Counted from the first letter of the stretch, positions 47,481 to 57,316 are shown. The stretch is 64,000 bases of DNA from Gammaproteobacteria bacterium (GCA_030427085.1 JAUHXH010000005.1:186001-250000); one strand, 5' to 3'. Notes: generated by a model from the sequence alone, not told the origin. Made by a program: numbers and translations.

Positions 47481-48268
47481 GCTTCACCCGCCGGTCGGCC
47501 AATCGTTGCCAGAATACCGCCATCCACGTACACGATTTGACCATTGACGAAATCGCTGGCCGGTGCGGCCAGGAATACTGCGGTGCCCTTCAGATCTTCA
47601 GGATCACCCCAGCGGTTGGCGGGTGTGCGGTGCAGAATGAATTCGTTAAAGGGATTACCCGGTACGCGAATCGGCGCGGTCTGGCTGGTAGCGAAATAGC
47701 CGGGGCCAATGCCGTTCACCTGTATGTTGTGCTTCGCCCACTCGGTGGCCATGTTCCGGGTCAGCATTTTCAGGCCGCCCTTGGCCGCGGCGTAGGCGCC
47801 CACACTGTTGCGGCCGAGTTCGCTCATCATGGAACAGATGTTAATCACCTTGCCCCCGCCGCGTTGGATCATGCTGCGCACCACCGGCCGAGTCATCACG
47901 AACACACCGGTAAGGTCTGTGCGAATAACCTGCTCCCACTCGGACAGCTCCATCTCCAACATGGGCACGCGCTTGATGATACCGGCGTTATTGACCAGTA
48001 CGTCGATCGGGCCGACTTCCTGCTCAATCTTGGCAACAGCGTCCTCAACCTGCGGTTCATCGGTCACATCAAACAGATAGCCGTGGGCGGTAACACCCTT
48101 ACCGCGCAGTTCCTCCAGCGCCGCATCAACCTTCTCCTGTGAAGAGTGACCATTGATGATGACGGTGGCACCGGCTTCGCCCAGCCCGATAGCCATGGCC
48201 AGACCCAGTCCGTGAGTACCGCCGGTGACCAGCGCGCGTTTGCCCTGCAAATTGAAAAGAGTGCTCAT
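47477..48268 (-). CDS. kduD: 2-deoxy-D-gluconate 3-dehydrogenase / DKII dehydrogenase
   Basis: A 263-residue SDR enzyme of the KduD family, which converts 2,5-diketo-3-deoxygluconate to KDG for unsaturated uronates. Features are TGGTHGLGLAMA, NNAGIIKRVPMLEM, the catalytic serines in INICSMMSELG, YAAAKGG, and the family-specific ending GQIVYVDGGI. It lies between kduI (9 bp upstream) and uxaB (4-bp overlap). Confidence 0.95.
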   Translation of the reverse strand: MSTLFNLQGKRALVTGGTHGLGLAMAIGLGEAGATVIINGHSSQEKVDAALEELRGKGVTAHGYLFDVTDEPQVEDAVAKIEQEVGPIDVLVNNAGIIKRVPMLEMELSEWEQVIRTDLTGVFVMTRPVVRSMIQRGGGKVINICSMMSELGRNSVGAYAAAKGGLKMLTRNMATEWAKHNIQVNGIGPGYFATSQTAPIRVPGNPFNEFILHRTPANRWGDPEDLKGTAVFLAAPASDFVNGQIVYVDGGILATIGRPAGEA

Positions 48269-48277
48269 GGATTAGTC

Positions 48278-49120
48278 CTAACGAATTTCGTGCGGTTGGC
48301 AGAAGTCCATGTCGCCATAGTCCAGGTTTTCACCCGCCATGCCCCAGATGAACACATAGCTACTGGTTCCGACACCGCAGTGCATAGACCATGGCGGTGA
48401 CACCACCGCCTGCTCGTTCGCCATCCACAAGTGACGCGTTTCTTCCTTGGGACCCATGAAGTGACACACCGCCTGGTCTTCCGGCAGCTCAAAATAGAAG
48501 TACGCTTCCATCCGGCGATCGTGCACGTGCGCCGGCATGGTGTTCCACACACTGCCGGGATGGAATTCGGTCAATCCCATCTGCAACTGGCAGGTTTCCA
48601 CTACCGAGTTGACCAACAGCTTGTTGATGGTGCGCTCATTGCAGGTTTCCGAGGCGCCCATGTGCATGGCGTCGGCGTCCTGCATCCCCACCTTGCGATC
48701 CGGGAAGGCGTGATGTGCCGGCGCCGAGTTGATATAAAACTTGGCAGGCTTGTCACCATCCACACTGGCGAAAGTCACAGTCTTGTCGCCGGCACCGATG
48801 TACATGGCTTCGCGATAACTCACTTCGTACTCAGTACCATCTATGGTGATTTTGCCAGCGCCACCGATGTTGATCGCGCCTAGCTCCCGCCGGTGCAGGA
48901 AGTGGTCAGCTTTCAGCGCATCAATGGTTTCCAGCGGCACAGGACCACTCACAGGCATCACACCCCCTACGATCAGACGTTCGTAGTGGGTGTAAGTGAG
49001 CAGAATCTTATCCGCTTCAAACAGCTTGTCGATCAGGTAGTGCTTCCGCAGAGTTTCGGTGTCGTAGCCACGGTAATCGTCCGGATGGGTGGCGTAACGC
49101 ACACTGTATTCAGTGCTCAT
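48278..49120 (-). CDS. kduI: 5-keto-4-deoxyuronate isomerase
   Basis: Start taken at ATG 49120, preceded by GGAG at 6 nt; the product is 280 residues. KduI is a cupin that isomerises 5-keto-4-deoxyuronate, the product of lyase and GH105 action. The metal-binding motif is in MPAHVHDRRMEAYFYF with His/His/Glu, and a late His in PPWSMHCGVGTS. The block ETCNERTINKLL is typical. Second gene of the operon after GH105. Confidence 0.96.
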   Translation of the reverse strand: MSTEYSVRYATHPDDYRGYDTETLRKHYLIDKLFEADKILLTYTHYERLIVGGVMPVSGPVPLETIDALKADHFLHRRELGAINIGGAGKITIDGTEYEVSYREAMYIGAGDKTVTFASVDGDKPAKFYINSAPAHHAFPDRKVGMQDADAMHMGASETCNERTINKLLVNSVVETCQLQMGLTEFHPGSVWNTMPAHVHDRRMEAYFYFELPEDQAVCHFMGPKEETRHLWMANEQAVVSPPWSMHCGVGTSSYVFIWGMAGENLDYGDMDFCQPHEIR

Positions 49121-49148
49121 AGTGGTCTCCAATTATTGCCCTCACCGC

Positions 49149-51557
49149 TCACTTGAGCAGGCGGGACATCTCGATGCTGGCAAAAATAAATGGCCCCAGC
49201 CCTTTGGGGTCATCGTGAATAATGGGTTCGCTCATGTAGTAGCGGTAGCTGCCGTCACGCCCAAAGCCAAGACCGGCTACAGCGCAGTTACTGGTGAGGC
49301 TGGCGCCACCGGCTGGCAGGGGCTCAATGAATTCGCGTACCAGGCCTTCGTAGGCTTGCTGCGCATGCTTCTTGTAACTCTCTGGCAGTACACCCAGGTT
49401 GACGCCGCGCGCCAGCATGTAAGTGAACATGCTGCTGGCGGACGCCTCGCGGTAGTTACCCACGGCCTCAGGCATATCCAGAATCTGGAACCACACGCCG
49501 GTGTCGTCCTGCACCGCAAGGATCGCATCGGCCAGCTTCACGGTCATTTCACGTAGAATCTCGCGGTGCTTCTGGTCATCCTCTGGCAGCAGCGCATAGG
49601 TGTCTACCAATGCCATCGACAGCCAGCCGAGGCCGCGAGCCCAGAAAAATTCCGAACGGCCGGTTTCGTCGTTGGCCCAAACCTGTTGTTTCTTTTCATC
49701 CCAGGCGTGCCAGTACAGGCCCGTCTCCGGGTCGCGCAGTTTGTCGCGACTAACCTCAAACTCTTCCAGTGCCTGATCTACGCTGGCTCCCTCTTCAAAC
49801 AGCAGTGAGTACTCAGCGAGAAAGGGCATACCCATGTACACGCCATCCAGCCACAATTGACCGGGGTAGCGCTGCTTGTGCCAAAACGCACCGGCATCCG
49901 TGCGTGGGTGTTCCTTCAGTTGTTGACGCAAGGTATCAGCTGCCTTGCGGTAACGTTCGTCGCCGGTGCGCTGATACAGGCGCAGCAACATCTTGCCGCT
50001 GTTGACGCTGTCGATGTTGTACTTCGACATATCGTAAGAGGCGATGGTGCCATCCTCAGCGATATAGGACGAGATCACCTTCTCCGCCACTTCGTTGTAA
50101 CGCTTGTCGCCAGTAGCGAGCCCCAGCGCATCGTAGGACTGCATCAGCAGCCCCATGTGGTATTCCCAGTTGGAATCACGCTGCCGCAGTTCGTCCCAGT
50201 CGCCCCAGGCCAATTGCGTGCCGTGGCGTGCGATCTCGGCATCCGCTACCGCCTCAGCCCAGCCCAATGCCGCCCCGGCAGTCATCGGGAACGACTTTTT
50301 CGCATCGCCGAAAGTACTGTGCACCCGCAGGCGGGGCTGCACGGTCAATCGCTCCACCTGCTGCTCCAGATACTGCTGGAATTCCGCTTGGGTTTTAATG
50401 CCATCTGGCTCGCCATCCCAGGCTGCCAGGAAATAGTAGTGAAGATTGGTGCCTCGTGGCCGTAACACTGCCACCTGGTTGTAATCGTCTTGCTCGTAGG
50501 CGCGAAGGTCCTTGCGCTGGAACAGCAGCGCCATGCCGAGCTTGCCGCCATCCAGGCTCTGCTCGCCCCAGGTTGCGATATAGGAGTAGGCCGTGCCCGT
50601 TACATCCAGCGTACCCTGCAGTACTTTTGTACCCTCATGCTTTACCAGCCCGGCCGCAATATTGTCCAGACGCTGGGAAGTCTCCAGATCCACGCGTACC
50701 AGGCGACTTCCAGCCTGCATGGACAAACGGCTCTTCAGATCCACCTCGGTGTTGGCCACCTGCCAGGCGCGGTAGTCAATTTCAAAGGCCGAATAAACAG
50801 GGCCATTGTCGGTAATGCGCGCCGTCCAGCCGGACAGATCAGATACTCGCTGCACCGCACCATCATGCCAGTAGCCGTAACCGCCCATGCCCAGTGAGGG
50901 GCCCACCTTGAGCACATCCATGCCCCAGTCGGCCATGTCATGGTAGGAGGAAAAGCCGTCCTGCCCGACGCCCTGAAGGACCATTTCAGTAGTGGACTTG
51001 CCGAAGATATCGAAGCCGTTGCGCTCATCCAGGTAGACGCGGTAGCCCACCTTGTCAGATTCGATGCCTGGCCCTTCATAGCGAATGAATTCGGAGTGAT
51101 CCGTATGCGCTTCCGGTGGAGAGAGCTCGGTGACATTAACGAAATTGCCACCGATGTACTTGCGACCTTCCCACGTACCCCCTTCCTTGCGGGAGATTTC
51201 TGCCTGCGTGCGTTTTGTTGTGTTCTGCGCGACTGAATCGTCAATCTGGATAGACAGCTTCACGTCACCTGCCGCCGGCATATCCACCATAACCAGCAGT
51301 GTATCGAGAGCGCCATCACCGTCACTGTCAACTGCCTGGCTGGCCAGCACCTGACCGCCGCTCCGCGCCAACAGGTGAGAAGCATCTGCGCCATCACTCA
51401 GCCCCAAGGACGAAAAGCTGAGCGCCAACTGCTCGTCGCTACGCTCAAATTGTGAGGGGTTGGATACTTCAACGCTGGCCAGCTGCTTTGGGGCGGCCAC
51501 GGCCACCACACTGCTGACAGCCAGGGTCAGGGCCAATCCAAAATGCATTGATTTCAC
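49149..51557 (-). CDS. DUF4861 plus GH105 unsaturated rhamnogalacturonyl/glucuronyl hydrolase
   Basis: An 802-residue exported enzyme with a signal peptide (SSVVAVAA). The N-terminal ~400 residues match DUF4861, with YEGPGIESDKVGYRVYLDERNGFDIFGK. The C-terminal part is a GH105 alpha/alpha barrel: WDELRQRDSNWEYHMGLLMQ, HKQRYPGQLWLDGVYMGMPFL, and FFWARGLGWLSMALVD, with catalytic Asp in the LWLDG block. It releases 4,5-unsaturated uronic acid from oligomers made by lyases. Start taken at GTG 51557 because GGAG lies 9 nt upstream. First gene of the GH105-kduI-kduD-uxaB-PL10 operon. Confidence 0.92.
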   Translation of the reverse strand: MKSMHFGLALTLAVSSVVAVAAPKQLASVEVSNPSQFERSDEQLALSFSSLGLSDGADASHLLARSGGQVLASQAVDSDGDGALDTLLVMVDMPAAGDVKLSIQIDDSVAQNTTKRTQAEISRKEGGTWEGRKYIGGNFVNVTELSPPEAHTDHSEFIRYEGPGIESDKVGYRVYLDERNGFDIFGKSTTEMVLQGVGQDGFSSYHDMADWGMDVLKVGPSLGMGGYGYWHDGAVQRVSDLSGWTARITDNGPVYSAFEIDYRAWQVANTEVDLKSRLSMQAGSRLVRVDLETSQRLDNIAAGLVKHEGTKVLQGTLDVTGTAYSYIATWGEQSLDGGKLGMALLFQRKDLRAYEQDDYNQVAVLRPRGTNLHYYFLAAWDGEPDGIKTQAEFQQYLEQQVERLTVQPRLRVHSTFGDAKKSFPMTAGAALGWAEAVADAEIARHGTQLAWGDWDELRQRDSNWEYHMGLLMQSYDALGLATGDKRYNEVAEKVISSYIAEDGTIASYDMSKYNIDSVNSGKMLLRLYQRTGDERYRKAADTLRQQLKEHPRTDAGAFWHKQRYPGQLWLDGVYMGMPFLAEYSLLFEEGASVDQALEEFEVSRDKLRDPETGLYWHAWDEKKQQVWANDETGRSEFFWARGLGWLSMALVDTYALLPEDDQKHREILREMTVKLADAILAVQDDTGVWFQILDMPEAVGNYREASASSMFTYMLARGVNLGVLPESYKKHAQQAYEGLVREFIEPLPAGGASLTSNCAVAGLGFGRDGSYRYYMSEPIIHDDPKGLGPFIFASIEMSRLLK

Positions 51558-51643
51558 AGTTACGCTCTCCAGTTTTAGCTCCTCTACCTCTCACTGTAGG
51601 AAAGGAGCGGGGCATTCGCCGCTATTGACGAAAGACCCGGGAT

Positions 51644-51684
51644 AAAAAAGCCCACAGGCAGTTGAACTGGCTGTGGGCAAAAAA
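51644..51684 (-). terminator. Intercistronic terminator after the TonB-dependent receptor gene
   Basis: Hairpin with stem GCCCACAG/CTGTGGGC (51650-51657 and 51671-51678). Read on the minus strand it is followed by a T run (51644-51649). It lies about 65 bp after the receptor stop and 90 bp before the GH105 start, so it should reduce transcription of downstream enzymes relative to the receptor. Confidence 0.85.
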
Positions 51685-51749
51685 TGGAAGTGGCCCCCCT
51701 TAGCCGGGGCCCGCCACCTTACAACAGGACCACTCCCAATCCGCTTCTA

Positions 51750-54449
51750 TCAGAGCTTCCAGCGGAAGCCCAGGAAGAAGTTACGACCCGTGTGGTGATA
51801 CACATAACTGAGGGATGTGTCGTTGTTGTCACCAACCAGGTGTTGCTGGTTGAAGAACTCATCGGTCAGGTTGATCGCCTCAAAGGTCAACTGCATGGTA
51901 TCGGTCAAGTTGTACGAGGTGGAGAAGTCGATCTGGGTCGCCTCTTCAACTGCACGATCCGGGAACTGAATCAGGAAGTCGTCACGGTAGTTAACCGACA
52001 GACGCGCTGACCAGGTATCGTCTTCGTAGTACACGGTTGCGTTGTAGTTGTGCTCACTGGTTTGTACCAGCGGGCCGAGCTCTGCTTCTTCACCCGGTGC
52101 TGCATAGTCAACTTCGGAATCTACGTAGGTGTAGTTACCCGCGAAACCGGTGTTGGACAGGAAGCCGGGAAGATTGCTGAAGGGCATCTGGAAGATGAAC
52201 TCGAAACCACTCAGCTCGCCGCCGTTACCGTTAGTGTTGCGCGTTACGGTAAAGGGCGTGCTGCACTCGCCTTCAATCGGGGACGCATCCAGCAGATCAC
52301 ACGGCAGTCCCAGGGTATCGAACGGAATGCCGTCTTCAGAAACCCGCGCTACGAAGGAGTCGATGTCCTTGTAGAAGTAGGCCGCAGACAGCAGTGCCTC
52401 ATCGGCAAAGTACCACTCCACGCCCAGGTCAAAAGAGTCCGCCTGGAAGGGCTCAAGCGCCGGGTTACCGAAGCTCAACGTGGGGTCGCCAAATACGCCG
52501 ATGCTACCACCGGGAGTCAGGGAGCCAAGGCTCGGACGCGCCATCACCTGGGACCAGGCACCACGTACAACGAAGGCTTCATTCACTTCCAGCGCCACGT
52601 TCAGGGCCGGCAGTACGTCGTTGTAATCATTGTTTACCGTTACCTCGCCGCCGGACAGAATACCGGTGGATTCGATTTCAGTATCGTAGTAACGCAGACC
52701 GGCGTTGGCACGCAGGTTCATTGCGCCCAGCGGTACTTCGAAGTCTGCCTGAACGTAGTAGGCAGTGGTTTCTTCCTCTACTGAACGGATGTCACCCGAA
52801 CGGGGATTGGCCGGCAAGTTGTACAGGTCGACCAGCGCCGCGCCTGCACCGATGTTGGGTACGACCCAGCTATCGTCGTTACTGCCAGGCATGCTCAGGT
52901 TGTTGCCGAAGTCATCCAGGCTATCCGCGAGATCTGCCGTTACCGGTACTGAAGAGCCCAGCACGTCGGCCACACTATCATCGCGACGCGCTTCCGCCAC
53001 ATCGAAGGTGTACTTCTTGTAGTTGGCGCCAGCACGCAGGGTGAGTACGTCGGACATATCCCAGATGAAGTCCACTTTACCGTTGTCGTAGGTGTTATCT
53101 ACGTGGTTGGGACGGTCGCGGAACTCCGTGTATTCATACTGAGTCGGATCATTCACGTCGAAGCCGTAGTCAAGACGCGGCAGGTCCGGATCGCTGTAGT
53201 CGTAGCTGTAACCATCAACAAAGTTGTCGAAGATGATGGTGGTTTGCACCGGGTTGGTGAAGTTCGACTCGGAGCTACCGATCAGGCCTTCCACACGGAA
53301 GGAATCGGTGAAGTAGTGCGAACCGGTCAAGGTGAACTGGGTGAACTCGGTTTCCAGCTCGTCGATACGGTTTTCGATACGCACAAAGGTGTTATCGAAA
53401 GTACCGGCGGTCATCACGTTGCCGTCCAGGGTGTAGGCAGTCACATCCATAACGTCTTCTTCGTTACGGATCAGCGCCTCCAGGAATTGCTCGTTCCGGG
53501 TGCCGTCGAGCTTGCCGTACATGCCCTCCAGAATCAGCTCGGTACGGTCGCTGGGACGCCACTGGATGGCACCGTTAATACCGGTACGCTCCTGATCGTG
53601 GGTCAGGCGGCCGTAGCGAGGGATACGCGGGTGGTAGGCATTGTTGACCGCATCGATCTCGGCCTGACTGCCGCACGCAGAGCACGACGCCCAATCAGCG
53701 TTTTGCCAACGCACGGTGCTGGCGCCTTCCTCAAAAATCTGACGCTCGGTGTAAGCACCGGCAACCAGCACACCCAACTTGCCATCGGCAAAAATATTGC
53801 TGTAGAGGCCAGCAACACGGGGATCAACTTCTTCGACCAGGTCGTTGTACATACCCTGCACAGAAATGGCTGCGGCCTGACCGTCGTAGTCGAAGGGGCG
53901 ACCCGTACGCAGATCTACGGTAGCACCGAGAGAGCCCTCATCGATCCAGGCCTCGGATGTTTTGCGCACCACGATGCTGCTGAACAGCTCGGATGCGAAG
54001 ATGTTGAAGTCAAACTGACGGTCGCGGTTAGCGCCGCCCGAGCTATCGGTGCCGCCACCGGTGCTCAGACCTTCCATGCCGTTCACACGCACACGGGTAA
54101 ACTGCGGGCCGAGGCCACGGACAGTGATGTTGCGACCTTCACCCGCTTCACGGCGGATAGATACGCCGGGAATGCGCTGCAGCGATTCAGCCAGGTTCAG
54201 ATCGGGGAATTTGGCGATATCTTCAGACACGATGGCGTCGACAGCGCCAACAGCATCACGTTTGAGATCCAGGGATTGCTTGAGACTCTGGCGGTAGCCG
54301 GTCACTACTACCTCTTCCAGAGCGACCATGTTGTCTTCGTCATTCGCGGTCTGCGCCATTGCCGGGGCTACCGCACCGAAGGCCAGCAGGTTCGCGGTGG
54401 CGACGCTGAATGCCAACATGTTTCGTTTGAAATGGTTTTGCTTACTCAT
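51750..54449 (-). CDS. TonB-dependent outer-membrane receptor for pectin oligomers
   Basis: An 899-residue TonB-dependent receptor. After a signal peptide (AVAPAMAQ), the TonB-box region reads EEVVVTGYRQSLKQSL. The plug has AESLQRIPGVSIRREAGEGRNITVRGLGPQFTRVRVNGM, and the barrel ends with a C-terminal aromatic-containing strand (FFLGFRWKL). It should import pectin-derived oligogalacturonides using TonB energy; the substrate is inferred from location and control. A good AAGGTG ribosome site precedes the ATG. Two operators at 54610 and 54641 control the promoter. Confidence 0.95.
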   Translation of the reverse strand: MSKQNHFKRNMLAFSVATANLLAFGAVAPAMAQTANDEDNMVALEEVVVTGYRQSLKQSLDLKRDAVGAVDAIVSEDIAKFPDLNLAESLQRIPGVSIRREAGEGRNITVRGLGPQFTRVRVNGMEGLSTGGGTDSSGGANRDRQFDFNIFASELFSSIVVRKTSEAWIDEGSLGATVDLRTGRPFDYDGQAAAISVQGMYNDLVEEVDPRVAGLYSNIFADGKLGVLVAGAYTERQIFEEGASTVRWQNADWASCSACGSQAEIDAVNNAYHPRIPRYGRLTHDQERTGINGAIQWRPSDRTELILEGMYGKLDGTRNEQFLEALIRNEEDVMDVTAYTLDGNVMTAGTFDNTFVRIENRIDELETEFTQFTLTGSHYFTDSFRVEGLIGSSESNFTNPVQTTIIFDNFVDGYSYDYSDPDLPRLDYGFDVNDPTQYEYTEFRDRPNHVDNTYDNGKVDFIWDMSDVLTLRAGANYKKYTFDVAEARRDDSVADVLGSSVPVTADLADSLDDFGNNLSMPGSNDDSWVVPNIGAGAALVDLYNLPANPRSGDIRSVEEETTAYYVQADFEVPLGAMNLRANAGLRYYDTEIESTGILSGGEVTVNNDYNDVLPALNVALEVNEAFVVRGAWSQVMARPSLGSLTPGGSIGVFGDPTLSFGNPALEPFQADSFDLGVEWYFADEALLSAAYFYKDIDSFVARVSEDGIPFDTLGLPCDLLDASPIEGECSTPFTVTRNTNGNGGELSGFEFIFQMPFSNLPGFLSNTGFAGNYTYVDSEVDYAAPGEEAELGPLVQTSEHNYNATVYYEDDTWSARLSVNYRDDFLIQFPDRAVEEATQIDFSTSYNLTDTMQLTFEAINLTDEFFNQQHLVGDNNDTSLSYVYHHTGRNFFLGFRWKL

Positions 54450-54800
54450 TGAGGCACCTTTTTATATGTTTATCCAACAACTTTGTATCCAGGTTCCGAT
54501 ACTCATGCCGGCTGCCGAATGCGCGGGTCACGTGGGCTATGGGGCCCCGCACCACAGCGAGCCAGCCTGAATCAAAGTCCATGCTTTACGCACGTCGGCT
54601 GTCCCTGTGTGCTACCGGTGGCAAATATATAATCACTTTATGCCACCGATGGCAACCCCTGACATGACAATTTGTTGACGATCATTGTGCAGGGGAACCA
54701 AAAGGGTGCGCGTTTCTCGCCACACACTGCGCAGCGAGGGTGCGCAAGCGCCCCGAAGTAGGGCGCGAGAACCTGTTTTACGAGCTTTTGACTTGCTTTA
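54450..54800. other. Regulatory intergenic region between lacI-type gene and receptor gene
   Basis: About 350 bp without a gene. It holds the receptor promoter with two operators, a leader of about 150 bp, and on the lacI side a GC-rich 6-bp hairpin (54748-54753 with 54761-54766) without a T run, which could weakly end the lacI transcript. No reading frame is supportable. Confidence 0.6.
54610..54655 (-). promoter_or_regulatory. Receptor promoter with tandem LacI-type operators
   Basis: Operators TGCTACCGGTGGCA (54610-54623) and TGCCACCGATGGCA (54641-54654) are 31 bp apart, three helical turns, on one DNA face. On the minus strand, -35 TTGCCA (54655-54650) lies in the upstream operator, and a -10-like TTATAT (54632-54627) follows after 17 bp. 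The downstream operator would cover the start region. Confidence 0.78.
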
Positions 54801-55853
54801 TCACTCGCCCAGCGGCGCTTTGCCGGTGGACTCTCGAATAATCAATTCGGGCGACAGGCTCGCCGGTAGTGCAGCAGCAACTGCCGGCTGGCCATCGATG
54901 CAGGCCAGCAGTTTTTGTACCGCCAGTGCCGCCATTGTTTCGTTGGGTCGGCGATAAGTGGTCAATGGCGGTACGATCTTGGACGCCAGGGGGCTATCAT
55001 CGTAACCCGCTACCGACAGCGCCTCCGGCACCCGTATGTTCATCTCCCAGGCCGTGCGGATAACGCCCGCAGCCATTTCGTCGTTACTGGCAAAAATGGC
55101 GGTGGGCGGCCGCTTGCGCGACAGCAGTTTGCGCGCACAGGCCATGCCGGACTCATAACTGAAATCACCTTCCAACACATTGGCAGCGGGCAGCTTGACG
55201 CCCAACTCGGCCAGGCCGTCACGGAATCCGGCCAGGCGCTCTTCCGTCGCCAGCCGATACTTGGGACCGGTGATAATGGCGATATCCCGATGCCCCAGCT
55301 CCACAAAGTGACGGCTTATCTCGCCCATCACACCGCGATCATCGGAGATCACCATGTGCTCGGGCCGATCCACGGGCAACGCGGCAAGGCGCACGTAGTG
55401 AAAGCCTTCCTTGTCCAGGGCCGCGGCCAGTTTGTCGTTGGCCGACAGTGGCGGCAGGATCACCACGCCATCCAGTTTGGAACGCGTGATGGAATTTTTG
55501 ACGCCGGATACCAGGTTGCGCGACTGGTGGTCGCAAGGGTGTACCACCAGTTCACAACCGGCTTCCACGCACACACTGAGGATGCCGCGCTGGATCGCGT
55601 GAATAAACAGCGCATTGGGGTCGTCGTATAGCAGGCCCAGTAGATATGAACGGCTGGAAGCCAGCCCCCGCGCCTGAGGGCTGGGGACGTACTTCAGTTC
55701 CTTGATCACGCGCTGAACCTTTTCGCGCGTCTCTTCATTGACCTTGGGCGAGTTGTTGATCACTCGCGAGACGGTACGCTTCGACACCTCGGCGATGCGT
55801 GCGACGTCGTTGATAGTTGGCTTGCTTTTGTTTTTATTCGTTTTGCTATTCAT
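54801..55853 (-). CDS. LacI-family regulator of the pectin locus
   Basis: A 350-residue LacI/GalR-type regulator. The N-terminal HTH is TINDVARIAEVSKRTVSRVINNSPKVNEETREKVQRV, with the hinge helix at PQARGLASSRSYLLGLLYD. The effector domain follows (HVELGHRDIAIITGPK, IFASNDEMAAGVIRTAWEM). LacI proteins bind CG-centred palindromes, which fits the five TGCYACCGRTRGCA sites in this locus. A pathway intermediate such as KDG or an oligouronide may be the inducer, not shown here. It is the last gene of the dctPQM-kdgK-GH28 operon, giving negative feedback on its own synthesis. Confidence 0.93.
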   Translation of the reverse strand: MNSKTNKNKSKPTINDVARIAEVSKRTVSRVINNSPKVNEETREKVQRVIKELKYVPSPQARGLASSRSYLLGLLYDDPNALFIHAIQRGILSVCVEAGCELVVHPCDHQSRNLVSGVKNSITRSKLDGVVILPPLSANDKLAAALDKEGFHYVRLAALPVDRPEHMVISDDRGVMGEISRHFVELGHRDIAIITGPKYRLATEERLAGFRDGLAELGVKLPAANVLEGDFSYESGMACARKLLSRKRPPTAIFASNDEMAAGVIRTAWEMNIRVPEALSVAGYDDSPLASKIVPPLTTYRRPNETMAALAVQKLLACIDGQPAVAAALPASLSPELIIRESTGKAPLGE

Positions 55854-55882
55854 GTACCCAACTCACGCTCTTGTTTCAGTTC

Positions 55883-57316
55883 TCAGTCCCCGGATGGGTA
55901 GGCCTTGCCATTGATCGACACACCTTCCAGCGCCAGATCCCGGACATGTTCCAGCAGGCCATCATCGCCCGCCTCGCTGACTTTCAGGTTGATCACGCGT
56001 AAATCGCGGATCGGATTGCGCGGAAAACCGCTCACCTGGAATACGCGCTGCGCCTGTTTCACGGAGACGTCGCGCACTTCCACATCACGCACCAGCGGGT
56101 CGAACTCGCCGGCATCACCTTCCTCGTAGTAGTAGTTGATGACCAGCACATCTTTCACTACGCCAATGGTGATATCGCGGTAGTAGATATGCTCCAGCAC
56201 ACCACCGCGCACGGAATTGGTTTTGATACGCAGAGCCCGCTCCAACTCGGGGCTGCTCATCTCGCAACGCTCGGCATATACGTGCCGGACACCACCCGAG
56301 ATTTCGCTGCCGATCACCACACCGCCGTGACCCGCGCGCATTATACAGTCCGCCACGACGATATTCTGCGACGGTACCGCGAAAGAACGGCCGTCGGCGT
56401 TGCGACCCGACTTGATGGCGATGCAATCATCGCCGGTATCGAAGGTGCAATGCTCGATCAGTACACGGTTACAGGATTCCGGGTTACATCCATCGGAATT
56501 AGGCCCATGACTGGAACAGGTAATGCCGCGCACGGTCACGTCTTCGCATAACACCGGGTGCACCAACCAGAACGGCGAGTCCTTGATGGTAACGCCCTCC
56601 ACCAGTACCCGGCGACAGTCGTAGGTCTGCAGCAGCGGTGGCCGCAGCCAGCTTCCAGGGCCATAGCGGCGTTCGGACAGCGGCGCGCCGGCCGCAACCT
56701 GTGCTGTTAAACGGTCACGCGCAGGCGCCTGATCCTGATCGTCGATCAGGTCCCAGTGTTGCTCTTTGTGCGGGCCTTTCCACGGCCACCAGGTGCTGTT
56801 GTCGGCATTGCCATTGAGCACGCCCTGCCCCGTTACCGCGATATTCTCTGCACCCTTGGCATAGACCATCGGTGAGTAGTTGAGCAATTCCATCCCTTCC
56901 CAGCGGCTGTGTACCAGCGGCAGATAACGTTCGGCGTCGGTATCGAAGGAAAGCTCCGCGCCCTCCTGCAAATGCAGGTTTACATTGGATTTCAGGTGCA
57001 CCGGCCCGCAGGGGAAGACACCGGCAGGCACGACCACACGGCCCCCGCCCGCTTCGTGACAGGCGGCAATGGCTTTAGCCAGTGCATCGCTGGCGTCTGC
57101 GCCGGGTTTGGCACCGTACTCGGTAATTACAAAATCACGCGCTGGAAAGCTCGTTTGCGCAATGCTATCGCGAATTGACTGGGCGCGACGCCAGTCGCCG
57201 CCCGCTACCGAGTCGGACGCCGCCAGCCCACCGGCGCGCACCAGGGCACTGCTACCCAGTGCGCCGGCCACGGCACCCTGAAGCATACGTCGGCGTGTCA
57301 TTTCGAGCTTGTTCAT
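55883..57316 (-). CDS. Polygalacturonase, GH28, with Tat-type signal
   Basis: Start set at ATG 57316 (GAGG ribosome site at 7 nt); the product is 477 residues. The N-terminus TRRRMLQGAVAGALGSSALV looks like a Tat signal. The GH28 active-site motifs all appear: GPNSDGCNPESC (NSDG), DTGDDCIAIKSG (two catalytic Asp), GHGGVVIGSE (GHG) and ALRIKTNSVRGG (RIK). It should release galacturonate from (oligo)galacturonan. Between kdgK (43 bp) and lacI (29 bp), so part of the TRAP operon. Confidence 0.92.
   Translation of the reverse strand: MNKLEMTRRRMLQGAVAGALGSSALVRAGGLAASDSVAGGDWRRAQSIRDSIAQTSFPARDFVITEYGAKPGADASDALAKAIAACHEAGGGRVVVPAGVFPCGPVHLKSNVNLHLQEGAELSFDTDAERYLPLVHSRWEGMELLNYSPMVYAKGAENIAVTGQGVLNGNADNSTWWPWKGPHKEQHWDLIDDQDQAPARDRLTAQVAAGAPLSERRYGPGSWLRPPLLQTYDCRRVLVEGVTIKDSPFWLVHPVLCEDVTVRGITCSSHGPNSDGCNPESCNRVLIEHCTFDTGDDCIAIKSGRNADGRSFAVPSQNIVVADCIMRAGHGGVVIGSEISGGVRHVYAERCEMSSPELERALRIKTNSVRGGVLEHIYYRDITIGVVKDVLVINYYYEEGDAGEFDPLVRDVEVRDVSVKQAQRVFQVSGFPRNPIRDLRVINLKVSEAGDDGLLEHVRDLALEGVSINGKAYPSGD

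Noticed and set aside
53103-54452. A 449-residue open frame on the plus strand opposite the TonB-dependent receptor
   Set aside because: It mirrors the receptor gene, has no recognisable domain or ribosome site, and the minus-strand gene explains the region fully.
54748-54766. A GC-rich hairpin after the lacI-type gene considered as a terminator
   Set aside because: The stem is only 6 bp and no T run follows on the minus strand, so I mention it only in the region description.
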